From Physcomitrium patens (taxonomy: Eukaryota; Streptophyta; Bryopsida; Funariales; Funariaceae), in assembly GCF_000002425.4 (NCBI RefSeq), contig NC_037270.1, forward strand, positions 15,666,321 through 15,730,320: a stretch of DNA of 64,000 nucleotides, given 5' to 3'. The notes beneath the pieces were generated by a model, which was not told the origin of the DNA, searched no databases, and saw only the letters and a list, made by a program, of their open reading frames with translations. Every line of letters begins with the position of its first letter. The first letter of the stretch is position 1. The translations under genes were made by a program, and so were the position numbers. Below are positions 32,837-46,849 of the stretch, piece by piece.

Positions 32837-35800
32837 GTCACAAAAACAAGTTAAAAGAAGAAAGATAAAGAAAAAAACTTTAACCTTGATATTAGATAAA
32901 GTTTCTAATAAATTCAAATAATGATCAAATTAGTTAATAACTGAAAAATTTAAATAAAATAGAACTTAAGAATAATATATATATATATAATAAATTAATA
33001 TGAATAATTTAATTGATTAGATTTAATCAAATTAAGTAATATATAAATCTATTTTTATCTAATAAATAATATTTAGATAGATATTAATCTACCTAATTAA
33101 CCAAAGATAATTTAGAAGAAGAAATCTTAAAACAAAACTTGTATAAAAAAGATCTAGATAATAGAAAGTAAGTTCAAGGTGTTCTTTTTAAATAAGAATT
33201 AGATATTCTAAAGTTTGAATTAAAATAAATTAGGTTATGAGATTATATAATAGCTAACAAAAAGAAAAAGAAAAAGAAAAATACTTATAATTAATTAAAT
33301 TACTATAAGTAATAAAAAAAAAGACCAACAGTTACAACTACACAAAGAGAGAAGTAAATTAAATAGTACAAAGTATCAAGTATAAAAAAAAATTCTATTA
33401 TTTTAATTTTCATTATATAAGATTTTTTTGACTAAATCATACATATTGAATACTTTCTTAGTTAATACTTTGTCTCTTTTTGATATATTTATAATCTAAG
33501 TTTAATCATTATAAAATTTATTAAAATTGAGTTACATGCAATCTAATTAAAATTAGTAGTTGGTACAGAATATCTCTTGATGTGAATTTTGGCTATGACT
33601 TATTAACTCTGTCACATGGAAATTAGTTTGAATGGGTATTTGACAATCAAAATCAACATCTATTGATGATTTAAAATGTTTACACTTCATCTTAATATCT
33701 GATGTTTAGACTTCATATTTATTAGATTCATCACACTTTAGACTTGCTTACATTCCAACTACCACAACTCAAACTTTAGCTTTATTGAATAGTAAATTTA
33801 TTTACCTTTGTGACATATAGTTCCAATCTAGATAGTTTTGCTAACTAATTTGATATCCAATCATTCTGAAATTCAAGGATGATATCTATCAATCAAATTT
33901 TAAGTTCAAACTTTTAAGTTAACCTTTAAACGACAATAAGATGGTGATACGTATTGTGGCGCTGCTTGTGGAAGCTCGAAAGCTGGTTGTGGACTGCATG
34001 TGTACTTGTAAGGTTGGAGTTCGTTGGGAGTGTTGAATACCTCATTGCATGTCAAGAGCTGTGCATGGAGTTCAATTTTTCCCTTCGTCGGTGACAACTA
34101 GTTATTGCTGGTTCTATTGGAGTGCGGCAATATTGCTTGGTTTATCTTGCTGGTGTTTTCCACTAGCCTTGTCCCTGCGGTGTGGCGGGAGGTTCTGCAT
34201 TGTTTGCTTTAGGCTCTACTTCAAGCTTCCAATCTTGATCTTGTCATTGTGTGGTTCCTGGTTTTGATGATCCAACCACCATCGTGATTTTTTTCATTCT
34301 TCTACTACTTCCATCATGTCTGTGGTCATCATCTTTGCGCCCTTGCTGTTATTTGCTACTACCTTCCACAAGGAATAAATCAAAGAATTGTGATAATTCT
34401 ATCTTTCATCGCGTTACTGTTCAGCCCAGCTAGTGTCGTCTTCGACAGTGTGCTTACGTTGTAGCACCAGCGACAATTTTCCTCCCATTTGTTGTTCAAT
34501 GTGGCTGATTGAAGCTGGATCTTACGTCGACAATATTCCCTTATGCAATTCACTTCTATTTTGTGCTTGTGGTTTCTCTTTCTTGCGGTTTTATAATTGG
34601 AGCGGTTAGACTTTACTGTGTGAGAGGGTGGCGAGGCTGTGGAGACTTGAAGCGGATCTAGGCTGGAGACTGAGCGTCGAAGAAGCCTTCGTTGGTTGAA
34701 GTCTAGGAACATCAAACTAGCAAAACTAACGAATGGACTTTTGAGGTCCAAATTCCCAGTGAAGGTGGGGGTCTGGTCAAGGGGAAGCAGTCATCCTGGA
34801 ACCGGTGCAGCACTGGTTGTCGATGGCAGCAGGGAAGAGGACATCCAAGCATTCATGCGTATATGTATGTATTGGATGATTGTGCAACTGTACACCAAAT
34901 TTCAAGATCGAAGAATTATTCTCTGTGGAGGCGTATTCATCTTTCCGGTGAAGCTCAAGGTGCACAAGTGGGCTGCAGGGCGCTTCCTTATAGCAACTTG
35001 ATTGTTAGACATTAGAAATGTAGATACTATCGACAACAGTCGTCTTGCTCGAGGTTATTGCTCTTCATTTTGAAGCTAAGATTTAGGAGAAGGGCTGGAA
35101 TTAGGAAGGCATGCTCATCATGTATAGTCCACCAATTTAGAGCCACTATCTTCTCCCACATGATCCCCGAAGTTTCATTGTGGTGCTCCAGAGCATCCTT
35201 CTGAAGGCTTCATCACCATGCATTGACATCAAGTGGAAATTCAGCAGAGGGTCATCAGGAGGAGTTCAAGATTATCAACAAGGGCATTGAAATTCACAGG
35301 TTGTGAGTTGTACATCTCAATTGTGTTAGTTTATTTTAAAAAAAAGAAAATCCCACGTGTTAATTAGACTCCATTTATTCAATTAAAGTGTGGCCAAAAA
35401 TTGTGAATGATAAAATATTAAAGAAGTGGATGAAGCTAGGTCAAATTGGATGAATTTTAATGGATGAAAATTAACTAAGTAGATGAATTCTTATTTGTGT
35501 ATTTGAAATCTTTCTTGGATGAAAACTCATTTATGGATGAAAATTTATTCTTAGATGAGAATTTAAATTAGATAAGAATTAATACTAGAAAAAAATCAAA
35601 TGAAAATATTTTAAAACATTAAAATACAATCATAAAAAATCTTTCTTTTAAGTTTGTGGTTCTTTAAATTATTAAAGTTTCTTGTGTTATGGATTAAGGT
35701 TATTTAAATGTGAATTTGATTAGTAAGAGAGGTTAATTTCTCCTAACAATAAGTAGGAAGAATTTTTAATTAACCACTTAATAAGTTAGATAGTAGTATG

Positions 35801-36250
35801 AATTAGAATAAATCACCTACTAGAAGATTTTTTTTTAGCTCACACTTAGAATGTTATAGGACTTCTTGAATACCAATCAAATGCTAATAGAAACTCATTA
35901 CAATTTCTAAATAATTAATTTTTTTGTGAATTAGAATAGACTTCTAGTTAGTATGGATTTATTTTACAATACAGCTACTTCTAAACTATAGTAGCCTCTT
36001 TGTTATTAGGAGTTCTAACCAACTCTTAATCCTTGAACTTCTTTTTTGTTTTAATTTTTGTATAAAGAATTTACCTTTGACTATGATATTTTTTTTTTCC
36101 TTTGTATTTTTTTAAGAATGTATGGCTGAAGATTGCAATTCATTCCATTACAGTGCTATAAAAATGTATCTTTTTTTTGTTTTCCTATGATCAGTGTGAT
36201 GAACTCCTGATCAAGCAAAGAATTGGTATAGTGTTTTGTGGAAGATATTG
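32837..36250. other. Spacer with an unassigned GC-richer segment
   Basis: 32837-33900 is very AT-rich. About 33930-35330 is clearly richer in GC and has several frames of 60-120 codons, none with a recognised domain, so it may be an old gene fragment or unclassified repeat. About 35426-35580 carries a degenerate array of a TGGATGAAAATT motif with about 18-bp spacing. The rest is AT-rich. TATTG at 36246-36250 is the target duplication of element E. Confidence 0.5.
35426..35585 (+). repeat. Degenerate ~18-bp minisatellite
   Basis: A TGGATGAA/TAGATGAA motif recurs at about 35426, 35447, 35461, 35480, 35516, 35534, 35552 and 35569. Most spacings are 17-19 bp or a multiple. The units are degenerate, so the array is old. 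Confidence 0.6.
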
Positions 36251-36791
36251 TGTCAAGGACAAGAACTCGATGAAAAAGCAATTTAGACAAGTGAGCCTTC
36301 ACTCAAAGAAAGGTAAAAAAATATAAATAAATAAGTATGTATATTGAAAGAGAAACTAGAATGGCTATTGTCAAAAGACAAAGAAACTAGAGACCCTTGA
36401 AACTAGATTGGAAGCAAGAAAGGAGTTGATAAGAGTGAAGAAGACTTCACTCTTGTCTCTATATATACTATCTAATTAGGGGCTACATGGCGACATTCTA
36501 TAGGACCTCTAATATGTGTTGACTTTGTAGGACACATGCTTTGACTTACAAGGCAAGTTTTTCTATGTGTGGGCTACATAGTAAGCTTGGTCTTCAAGCT
36601 AACAACATGTGTGGCACATGGCGAACTTGTTGACCACGTTTCTAATCCAAAAAGTCAATTAAAGATACCTATGAAGTCAAAGTAGCGTCTATTAAGCTTT
36701 TAGAAAGCTTCCATATCAAATATTATAGAATTAACTTACTTTTATTTACTTCTACATATTTGTATATGTAATTATGAGTATGTCTGTGACA
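36251..36791 (-). repeat. 3' LTR of E
   Basis: It is 541 bp, TGTCAAGG to CTGTGACA read on the plus strand. It pairs with 47816-48356. Confidence 0.93.
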
Positions 36792-38563
36792 TTAACCCAC
36801 CTTCTAAAGACGAGTTCTACAAGGAGCGGTCATCATATGTTGAAAAAATCTATGATGCGATGAATTGTATTTGCCACATACTCTAATCTTTGTTCTCTTC
36901 GAAGATGATTGATAGGGCCTCTCAATCATCGGTAGTGTCCTACACCAGGGCGGAAAGACCACCCAGTTATTTGATCATTGTTGAGGCCTTCATAACTTCC
37001 TTCAAATAGAACATTTGCAACACCATGAGGAATTGTTCCTACCTCTAGCAAAATCACCAAACATCGGGAGTCCCTTCTCAAGTTGTGATATCGAACGCGT
37101 TGTATCTCGCCATCTATTCGAGGAAGAACATGTCGTTCTTAAAGATCTTCATCACGATTGTGCCATCTTGAAGGTTGTCACAATTGTAATGTCTCATCTG
37201 GTAGGTCAGCAAATAAAGGCTCTTCAGTCGAATCCACTGGTTGTTGTTTCTCTATCTTATGAGCATCACAACTACAAAGAAGCTACAAATGAGGATTAAG
37301 AGTAGAATGCTATCTTGCCTAGATGTTGTTTCTTTTATAAAGAAGATTTTTATCTTAATTTTGATAGATGTCATCGATGAAAAGCCTCCACCACCTTTGT
37401 TGCATTTACAAGATTCTTTACTGGCTCCTATGTGCATTCACTAATATCATATCCATGCTAATGGACAAGATATTCCAATTTATTTTGACGTCGCCTTGAA
37501 TCTAAAACTTGTTCTACTTCAAATTCTTCATTATTGTCCACTTCTATAGGAGGAGGTGGAGCTTGTCATCTTCTTGGTATATCCTCTATCTTGTATGGTT
37601 CAAGAAGAGACACATAGAATATTCGATGGATTTTCATTGACTCTAGTAGATGTAAACGATATAAAATTGGATTGATTTGTACAGAAATAGAAAATAGTCG
37701 TAGCCTTTGATAGTCCAACTTGTCACAAGGACGAGTGGTCTTGATATTGCGATGAAGTAGCCATACCTTATCACCTAAGTGGAATGGTGGTTGTTCCTTT
37801 CAATAGACATCCGCATTGATCTTTTGTTGTTCTAAAGTCTCTTTTAACTGCGCCTTCATTGTTGCATATAGCTTTGACAAATGAATCGCCAAATCTTTTG
37901 CACCAAGATTATCAACTTTTAAAAAATCAAAAGTATCAAGTCATGGATGATAACCATAATTGACAAAGAAAGGTGTTTATTTTGTAGAAGAATGTACTGT
38001 CTTATTGTAAGCAAACTTTGCCAATGGCAAAAGAATTATCCAATCATCTTGTTGGTAGTTGATGGTACATCTTAAATATTGTTCCAAAACTTGATTAACA
38101 CGCTCCATTTGTCCATCACTTTCAAGATAGAATGTTGAAGATAGTTTTATATCCACTTTTAGAATCTTGAAAAGAGTCCGCCAAAATCTTAATACAAATT
38201 GAATTTCCCTATCTGATATAATATCCTTGGATAATCCATGATAGCGATAGATATAGTCAAGAAAGAGCTTAGTTGTTTCTTCACCTGTGATAGATTTTAT
38301 ACATGGTACAAAATGTGCCATCTTGGTAAAACGATCTACTATCATGAATATAGAGTCATAAGAATCTGAGATTGGAAGATCTATGATGAAGTCCATAGAA
38401 ATAGAAGACCATGGTTGTTCTAGAATGGATAATGGCTGAAGAAGTCCAAAAGGTCGATGACGAGGAGTTTTTCATCTTGAGCAAACATTACATGATTGTA
38501 CAAAAACTTTGACTGCCTTCCACATTTGACGCCACCAAAAATCCCTCAAATGTGGCCTCAAAT

Positions 38564-38606
38564 CCTAAACCTAAACCCTAAACCTAAACCCTAAACCCTA
38601 AACCTA
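38564..38606. repeat. Interstitial plant telomere repeat
   Basis: About seven units of CCCTAAA and its shorter variant CCTAAA run in series, in the C-rich orientation on the plus strand. This is the Arabidopsis-type telomere motif. It lies inside the pol region of E and is not part of the element family: no such tract is seen at the matching place in B, D, F or H. Confidence 0.9.
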
Positions 38607-40476
38607 GAGCAAAGTTTGATGCATCTGTTTCCATAAAGAACACTTTGAAAAAATCAACACGATACAAGATTGGTACAGAAACAAATGTTGTTTTCAAAGA
38701 TTCAAAAGCAACTTTTGCTTCTTGATTCCATTAGAGTTTGTCTTTACAAGTCAAACATATAAGTGGAGCTGCAACTCGAGAGAAGTCTTTGATGAAAATC
38801 TGATAGTAGTTGGCAAATCCCAAAAAGCATTAGACATTTCTTATCGTTTTTGGGATCTTCCAATCTATAATAGTTTGAACTTTCTTAGGATCCATCATAA
38901 GTCCATCATTTGAAATGATGAAACCTAAGAAATCCACTTAAGTAGTATGGAATATATACTATTTTATCTTAGCATAGAGTCCTGCATCTCTTAATTTTTG
39001 TAATACACGACAAACATGAAGTTTATGTTCTTCTGGATTCTTAGAATAGATCAAGATGTCATCTAGATAACAGACCACAAAATCATCCAAAAACTCTCAA
39101 AAAATATCATTCATTAAATGTTGAAAAGTTACTAGTGCATTTGTAAATCCAAAAGGTATGACATTGTATTCAAAATGTCCATACCTAGTTCGAAATGCAG
39201 ACTTCCATTCATCTCCTTCTTTGATGCGTATTAGATTGTATGCTCCAGGGAAATCTATTTTTGTATAGATCTTAGCTTGATTCAGATGATCAAGAAGTCC
39301 AGATATTAAAGGTAGTAGATACCTATTCTTGATGGTAATCTTGTTGAGTCCTTGATAATCAACACATATCCGCAATGATCCATCTTTTTTCTTCACAAAT
39401 AGAATTGGAGCTCCTGTCGGAGATTTAGAATGGCGTATGAAATTCTTGGCTAGATTTTCTTCAATATATTCTTTGAGTTTAGTCAACTCATTTTGTGATA
39501 AACTGTAGATTGGTCCAAATGGAGGTTGTGCTGCTTCTTAAAGGTCAATTGAACAATCATAGGGACAATGTTCTAGGAGTGTATCTACATTCTTTTTTTC
39601 AAATACATCTTGAAATTCTTGATATTGGCTTGGAATGCCACGTGAAGTCTTTGCACCATTAGAAACGGATGTGGCATAAATAATATATGGTGATTCTTTC
39701 ATAGCAGCATGTAAGAAAGCTTTTGCACCTATAAACACGAGTTTAATTGAACTGGACTTATGACTCTCTACTTGATTAACTACACTGTTAGTTATACTTT
39801 TAAAAAAAGTAAGAGTTTGGAAAATCCAATCTATTTGAGGGTTGTATTTTTTTAACGACAATAAACCTAAAATGACTGGATTAGAAGGAGATCTAATGAT
39901 ATTAAATACTACAAAGCTATTATGACCATTGATTATTACTTCTATAGAAAGGATTTCTTGAGTAATATCTCGAGAAGATAATGAACGACCATCTATGACT
40001 TCTACATGAACAGGTTTAATTTTCTTTACTAAAGATATGCTATGTCTTTTAGTAAATTCTTCATCAAAAAAACACGCTGAGGCTCCTGAATTTAGCAAGG
40101 CACAGGCTTTGTAATATTTAGGTCCTAAAATAACATTTAATGTAAAACAAAGAGAGGGCTCTGAGGAGAGAATAGGACCTTTACTAGATGTTGTGCAAGG
40201 TTCGAATCGCACGATCTCTATTGGAGCTGGACAAACTCATTTTTTGATATATTGTCTTCTTTCATAGCCATATTTCTCATTTTGTGGTTGCATCATTTCT
40301 TTGGACAATGTTGAGCAGAGTGTTCTGATTCTCCATAATATAAACATAATTCTTCTTGAAGACGACGAGTCTGTTCTTGCTCACTAAGAGGTTTGAAACG
40401 TACTGCATCAATTTGCATATCCTCTACTTCCAAATGTATGTGTTGAAGAAGTGTTGGTGTTGCCATTGAATTATAA

Positions 40477-41029
40477 TGTCAAGGACAAAGACTCGATGAG
40501 GGAAAATATACACAAAAAGGCTATCTCGATATAATAAGTCAAAATATAAACAAGTAGGTATATTAAAAAGAAACTGGAATGGCTATTGCCACAAGACAAG
40601 AAACTAAAGATTCTTGAACTTGGACTAGAAGCAAGAAATGAGTTGACAAGAGTGAAGAAGCCTTCACTCTTGTTTCTATATATACTATCTAACTGAGAGC
40701 TACGTGGCGACGTTCTATAGGACCTCCAATAGGTGTTGACTTTGTAAGGCACATGCCTTGACTTACAAGGCAAGTTTTTTCTTTGTGTAGGCTACATAGT
40801 TAGCTTGATCTTCAAGCTAACAACATGTGTGGTACATGGCCAACTTGTTGACCACGTTTCTAATCCAAAAAGTCAATTAAAGACACCTATGAAGTTAAAG
40901 CAGTATCTAGGAAGTTTCTAGGAAGCTTTTATATTAAATATTATAGAATTAACTTACTTTTACTTACTTTTACTTACTTCTACCTATTTCTATATGTAAT
41001 TATTAGCTTACATGATTATGGCCGTGATA
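40477..41029 (-). repeat. 3' LTR of F
   Basis: It is 553 bp and differs from the 5' LTR at 46298-46849 by roughly 30 positions. Confidence 0.93.
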
Positions 41030-44000
41030 TTACCTCCCCTTCTAGGGACGAGTTCCACGAGGAGCGGTCATCATATGTTGAGAAAATCTATGATGCGATG
41101 AATTGTATTTGCCACATACTCTGATCTCTGTTCTCTTCGAAGATGATTGATAGGGCCTCTCAACCATCAGTAGTGTCCCATATCAGGGCGGGAAGACCAC
41201 CCAGTTATTTGATCATTGTTGAGGCCTTCGTAACTTCCTTTGAATAGAATATTTGGAACACCATCAGGAGTTGTTCCTACCTCTAGCAAAATCACCAAAC
41301 ATCGGGAGTCCCTTCCCAAATCGTGATACCAAACGCGTTGTATCTCACCATCTATTCGAGGAAGAACATGTAGTTCTTGAAGATCTTCATCTCGATTGCG
41401 TCGTCTTGAAGGTTGTCACAATCGTAATGTCTCGTCGGGCAGGTCAACAAACGAAGGTTCTTGAGTTGAATCCGCTGGTTGTTGGCTCTCCATCTAATTA
41501 GCGTCACAAATGCAAAGAAGTTACAAACAAGAATAGGAAATTGAATGTTATCTTGCCTCAATCTTCTCTCCTATATAAGAGGGATTTTCATCTTGGTTTT
41601 GATGGATATCGTTGATGAAAAACTTTGACTTTAGCTGATGCATTTGCTAGATTCATGGATGGCTCCCATGTGCGTTCACTAATATCATATCCGCACCAAT
41701 GAACAAGATATTCCAGCTTATTTTGGCGCCGCCTTGAGTCTAATATCTCTTCCACCTAGAATTCTTCATTATTGTCCACTTCTATAGGAGGAGGTGGAGC
41801 TTGTCGTCTTCTTGGTATGTCCACTATCTTGTATGGTTCAAGAAGAGACACGTGGAATACAGGATGGATTTTCATTGTCTTCGATAGATGCAAACGATAT
41901 GCAACTGGATTGATTTGTGTAGAAATAGAAAATGGTCCCAGCCTTCCATAGTCCAACTTGTCGCAAGGACGAGTGGTCTTGATATTACGACGAAGTAGCC
42001 ATACCTTATCACCCACGTTGAGTTGTGGTTGCTCCTTACGATATACATCTGCGTTTATCTTTTGTCGTTCTTGAGCTTCCTTCAATTACACCTTCATTAT
42101 TGCATGTAACTTTGACAACCAATTTGCCATATCTTCTGCTGCAGGATTATCAACTTTTGAAAAATCAAAAGCATCAAGTCGTGGATGATAGCCATAATTG
42201 GCAAAGAAAGGTGTTTGTTGCGTGGAGGAATGTACCGTATTATTATAAGCAAACTTTGTCAATGGCAGAAGGATTGTCCAATCATCTTGTTGGTAGTTGA
42301 TGGTACACCTTAAATACTCCTCCAAGACTTGGTTTACGCGCTCTGTTTGTCCATCAATTTGAGGATGGAAAGCCGAAGATAGCTTTATGTCCACTTTAAA
42401 AATCTTGAAAAGGGTCCTCCAAAATCTCGACACAAATTGAGTTCCCCTATCCGATATGATATCTTTAGGTAATCCATGATAGCGATAGATATTATCAATG
42501 AAAAGCTTAGCTGTTTCTTCACCTATGATAGATTTTGTACATGGCACAAAATGTGCCATCTTGGTAAAACGATCTACTATCACAAATATAGAATCATAAG
42601 ATCTTGAGCTTGGAAGATCTGTGATGAAATCCATAGAAACAGAAGACCATGGTTGTTCTGGTATAGGTAATGGCTGAAGAAGTCCGTAAGGTCGATGACG
42701 AGGAGTTTTTGATTTTGAACAAATATTACATGATTGTACAAAGTCTTTGACTGACTTCCACATTTGTGGCCACCAAAAATCTCTTGATATGAGTTTCAAA
42801 GTCTTATTATATCCAAAGTGCCCTGTTGCTGGAAAGTCATGACGTGCTTGAAGAACACGTAAACGTGCTTCTTCTTCTGGAACATATAGGCATCTTTCAA
42901 AATATAATAGATTATTCTTGAACTCGAACTTAGAAGGATCATGAGACTTGGAAGAATTATTCTCGATATCATGAACAAGAGGGTCTGAGGACATACTGGA
43001 CTGGATTTGCTTGAGAAAAGTTGAATCAACAGTCAATGTTGATTTCATTGCTCGGAGATGAAATTGCTCTGGTTTCAAGAGGACCGTTCTTTGTTGCTCA
43101 AAAGCTGCATCTCCTTCTTTTGGTGCAAAATAAGAACGTCTAGACAATGCATTGGACAAACCTTGTTGTTTTTCTGGCCGATAAGTGATAATGAACTTGA
43201 ATCTTGACGAAGACATACTCCAACGAGCTTGACAACGATTCAACACGCGTGCTGACATGAAATACTCGAGGTTCTTGTGATCTATATACACAGTGACTGG
43301 ACTAGAAGCGCCTTCTAGATAATGACGCCATTCTTGAAAGGAATCTACGATCGCAAGAAGTTCTTTATCGTGGATCTCATAATTAATCTCGGTTGTTGAG
43401 AATTTTCTTAAATGAAAAGCTATTGGATGAAGTTTGTCATCTGATCCCATTTGTGATAAAACTGCACCCAAGGCAAAATCTGATACATTTGTTTCCATAA
43501 AAAATACCTTGGAAAAGTCAACACGATATAAGACTGGTGCAGAGACAAACGATATCTTTAAGGCTTCAAATGCTGCTTCTGCTTCTTGATTCCATTGGAA
43601 TTTATCTTTACTAGTCAAGCGTGTAAGTGGAGCTGCAACTCGTAAGAAATCTTTGATGAAGATCCGATACTAGTTGGCAAATCCCAAGAAACATTGGACA
43701 TCTCTTACTGTCCTTGGAATCTTCCAATCCATGATTGTTTGGACTTTCTTAGAATCCATCATGAGACCATCATTTGAAATGATGTATCCTAAAAAGTCAA
43801 CTTGAGTAGTGTGAAATACACACTTTTCTATCTTGGCATACAATCTTGCATCTCTAAGTTTTTGTAATACTTGACGAACATGTATTTCATGTTCTTCGAC
43901 GTTCTTAGAATAGATCAGGATATCGTCTAGATAGCAGATGACAAAATTGTCTAAGAATTCATGAAATACATCATTCATGAGATGTTGAAAAGCAGTTGGT

Positions 44001-46297
44001 GCATTCGTGAGTCCAAAAGGCATGACATTATATTCAAAATGTCCGTACCTGGTTCGAAACGCAGTCTTCCATTCATCTTCTTCTTTGATCCGTACTAGAT
44101 TATATGCTCCTCTTAGATCTATTTTTGTATAGATCTTAGTTTGATTCAACTGGTCAAGGAGTCCTGATATCAAAGGTAATGGATACATGTTCTTGATTGT
44201 GATCTTGTTGAGTCCTCGATAATCAACACACATTCGTAAAGATCCATCTTTTTTCTTTACGAATAGAATTGGAGCTCCTGTTGGAGATTTTGAATGGCGT
44301 ATGAAATTCTTCGCTAAATTCTCGTCAATGTATGTCTTGAGTTCAACCAACTCATCTTGTGATAAACTGTAAATTGGTCCAAATGGTGGCTGAGTTCCTT
44401 CCTTGAGGTCGATTGAACAATCATATGGACGATGCTCAAGAAGAATATCTACATTTTTTTTCTCAAAAACGTCTTGATACTCCTGATATTGACTTCGAAT
44501 GCCACTTGAAGTCTTTACGTTTTCAGAAATAGGTGCAACATAAATAGCAAAAGTTGATCCTTCTTTTGCTGCGTGTATAAATGCTTTTGCACCTATCAGT
44601 ACGGGTTTTACTATACTAGACTTATAATTTTTTACTTGGTTGGTAGAACTATTAATAACGCTCTAGAAAAAGTCAAGTTTATGCGAATTCCAATCTATTC
44701 GAGGGTTATATTTTTTTAGCCAGAATAAACCTAAAATAACTAGATTAGACGGGAATTTAATTATATTAAAAGCTATGTAGCTATCATGACCGTCTATTGT
44801 TACTTTTATAGGATGAGTTTCATGAGTGACATCTCCAGTAGACAAGGGACGACCATCTATGACTTCTACATGTACTGGTTTAGGTTTCTGTACAAAAGAT
44901 ATTTTACGACTTTTAACAAATTGTTCATCTAAAAAACATGCTGAGGCTCCCGAATCTAATAAAACAGAGGCTTTGTAATTCTTAGATCCTAAATATAAGT
45001 CTATAATAAAATAAGGAGAGGGTTCTGAGGAGAGGATAGGACCTTCATTAGGAATTGTACAAGGTTCCAGCTGCATGGTCCCTATTGTAGCTGGACGAAT
45101 CCGTTTTCTGACATGTTGTCTTCTTTGACCGTCGTACCCCTCATTTTATAGTTGCATTGTTTCTTTGGACAATGTTGAGCAGTGTGCTTAGGTTCTCCGC
45201 AATATAAACATAATCCTTCTTGACGACGACGAATCTTTTCTTGCTCAGTTAGGGATTCAAAACGTACCGCATCAATTTGCATGTCTTCTACTTCTGAATG
45301 TACGTTTGGTGAAGATGCTGATGTTGCCATTGAGTAATAATGTTGAGGTTCCTGTGTACGACTCTCGAATCAAAATTCAAAAAGTCGATTGTTATATTTT
45401 ACCGCAAAATTGATTGCTTGACTCAAAGTTTGAGGATCAGGTAAGTTGAGCATCAATTTCTTTACTTTGTATTGCAATCCATAAAAAAATTGACTGATGA
45501 GTGCAGCATCATCCCACTTGATGTCAATTGCAAGTTGTCAAAATTGTGAAGCATACATTGTTACTGAGCGGTTTCCTTGTCGCAGAATTCAGATCTAGTT
45601 TGTTGCGACATGAATTGCATCGTGTTCACCATACATAGATCGAAACTCCGCCAAAAAAACTTCCAAATTGTCCAATATTGGATTTTGTTGTTCAAGAAAA
45701 GACAAAAACCACGATAATGCAGAACCAGAAAGTAGAGTGCCAATAAACTTGACTTGTGATCTTGGAGTTGGATAGCTTTGCGGTTGAAGTTCAATTGCCA
45801 ATTGTACTTGATTGATGAACCCTCGAAACTTTGATCTTGTACCATCAAATTTCTCGGGTAAAGCAATTCTTAGTTCTCTAGTGCTTATAGGGTGTTGTAC
45901 AATTGGAGAAGGAATGTGATTTGGTGCAGATGTTGAAGCAGCTCCGATCATCTCTATATCTCCACTTTCTGCTATTCTTGTTCTTTCTTGTGTTGGTGAA
46001 TTGAGTTGATGCATCGCAAGCATTAACTCCCTCATTTGCTCTTGCATTTGTTCTATTGGACTCTTCATTTCAACAAGCTCTGCTATAATGACACTAAGAA
46101 GAAAAATTTGTTTGATACTACTCAAGACAAAAGAAAAGAAAGACTTGATAACAAAGAAGATACTAAGAACAATATCAGTTTAGAAGTGGATTATCCGCAA
46201 ACTTCTAATATGCTTATGTCTTGTCAAGAGAAAGGAGTAATCCACTCTTACTCAAGAAAAACAAAGCTCTGATATTGTAAGTGCAGTCTTGTCAATC

Positions 46298-46849
46298 TGT
46301 CAAGGACAAAGACTCGATGAGGGAAAATATACACAAAAAGGCTATTACGATATAATAAATCAAAATATAAACAAGTAGGTATATTAAAAGGAAATTGGAA
46401 TGGCTATTGCCACAAGACAAGAAACTAAAGATTCTTGAACCTGGACTAGAAGCAAGAAAGGAGTTGACAAGAATGAAGAAGCCTTCACTCTTGTCTCTAT
46501 ATATACTATCTAACTAAGAGCTACATGGCGACGTTCTATAGGACCTCCAATAGGTGTTGACTTTGTAGGGCACATGCCTTGACTTACAAGGCAAGTTTTT
46601 CTACGTGTGGGCGACATAGTTAGCTTGATCTTTAAGCTAACAACATGTGTGGCACATGGCCAACTTGTTGACCACGTTTCTAATCCAAAAAGTCAATTAA
46701 AGACACCTATGAAGTCAAAGCAACGTCTAGGAAGTTTCTAGGAAGCTTCTATATTAAATATTATAGAATTAATTTACTTTTACTTACTTTTACTTACTTC
46801 TACCTATTTCTATATGTATTTATTAGCTTTCATGATTTTAGCCGTGACA
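46298..46849 (-). repeat. 5' LTR of F
   Basis: It is 552 bp. On the sense strand it is followed by GATTGACAAGACTGC, matching the leader of B with one change in the candidate priming site. Confidence 0.93.

Larger units (their letters stand above)
40477..46849 (-). mobile_element. Chromovirus F (Ty3/Gypsy), nested in E
   Basis: A complete-length minus-strand element (6373 bp) lies inside the gag of E, flanked by TATAA (40472-40476) and TATAG (46850-46854), one base apart from a perfect duplication. LTRs: 40477-41029 (3') and 46298-46849 (5'), with roughly 30 differences. From its 3' end: third ORF region (about 41037-41491), chromodomain and integrase (about 41600-42790), RNase H (about 43130-43560), reverse transcriptase (about 43670-44400), protease (about 44663-45076), gag with zinc knuckle (45082-46125). 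It has several breaks, about six to ten. From about 41785 rightward it is almost identical to H. Confidence 0.94.

Noticed and set aside
34049-34433. Two hydrophobic open frames resembling membrane proteins
   Set aside because: They are short and overlapping, with no family resemblance; hydrophobicity arises easily in T-rich frames.
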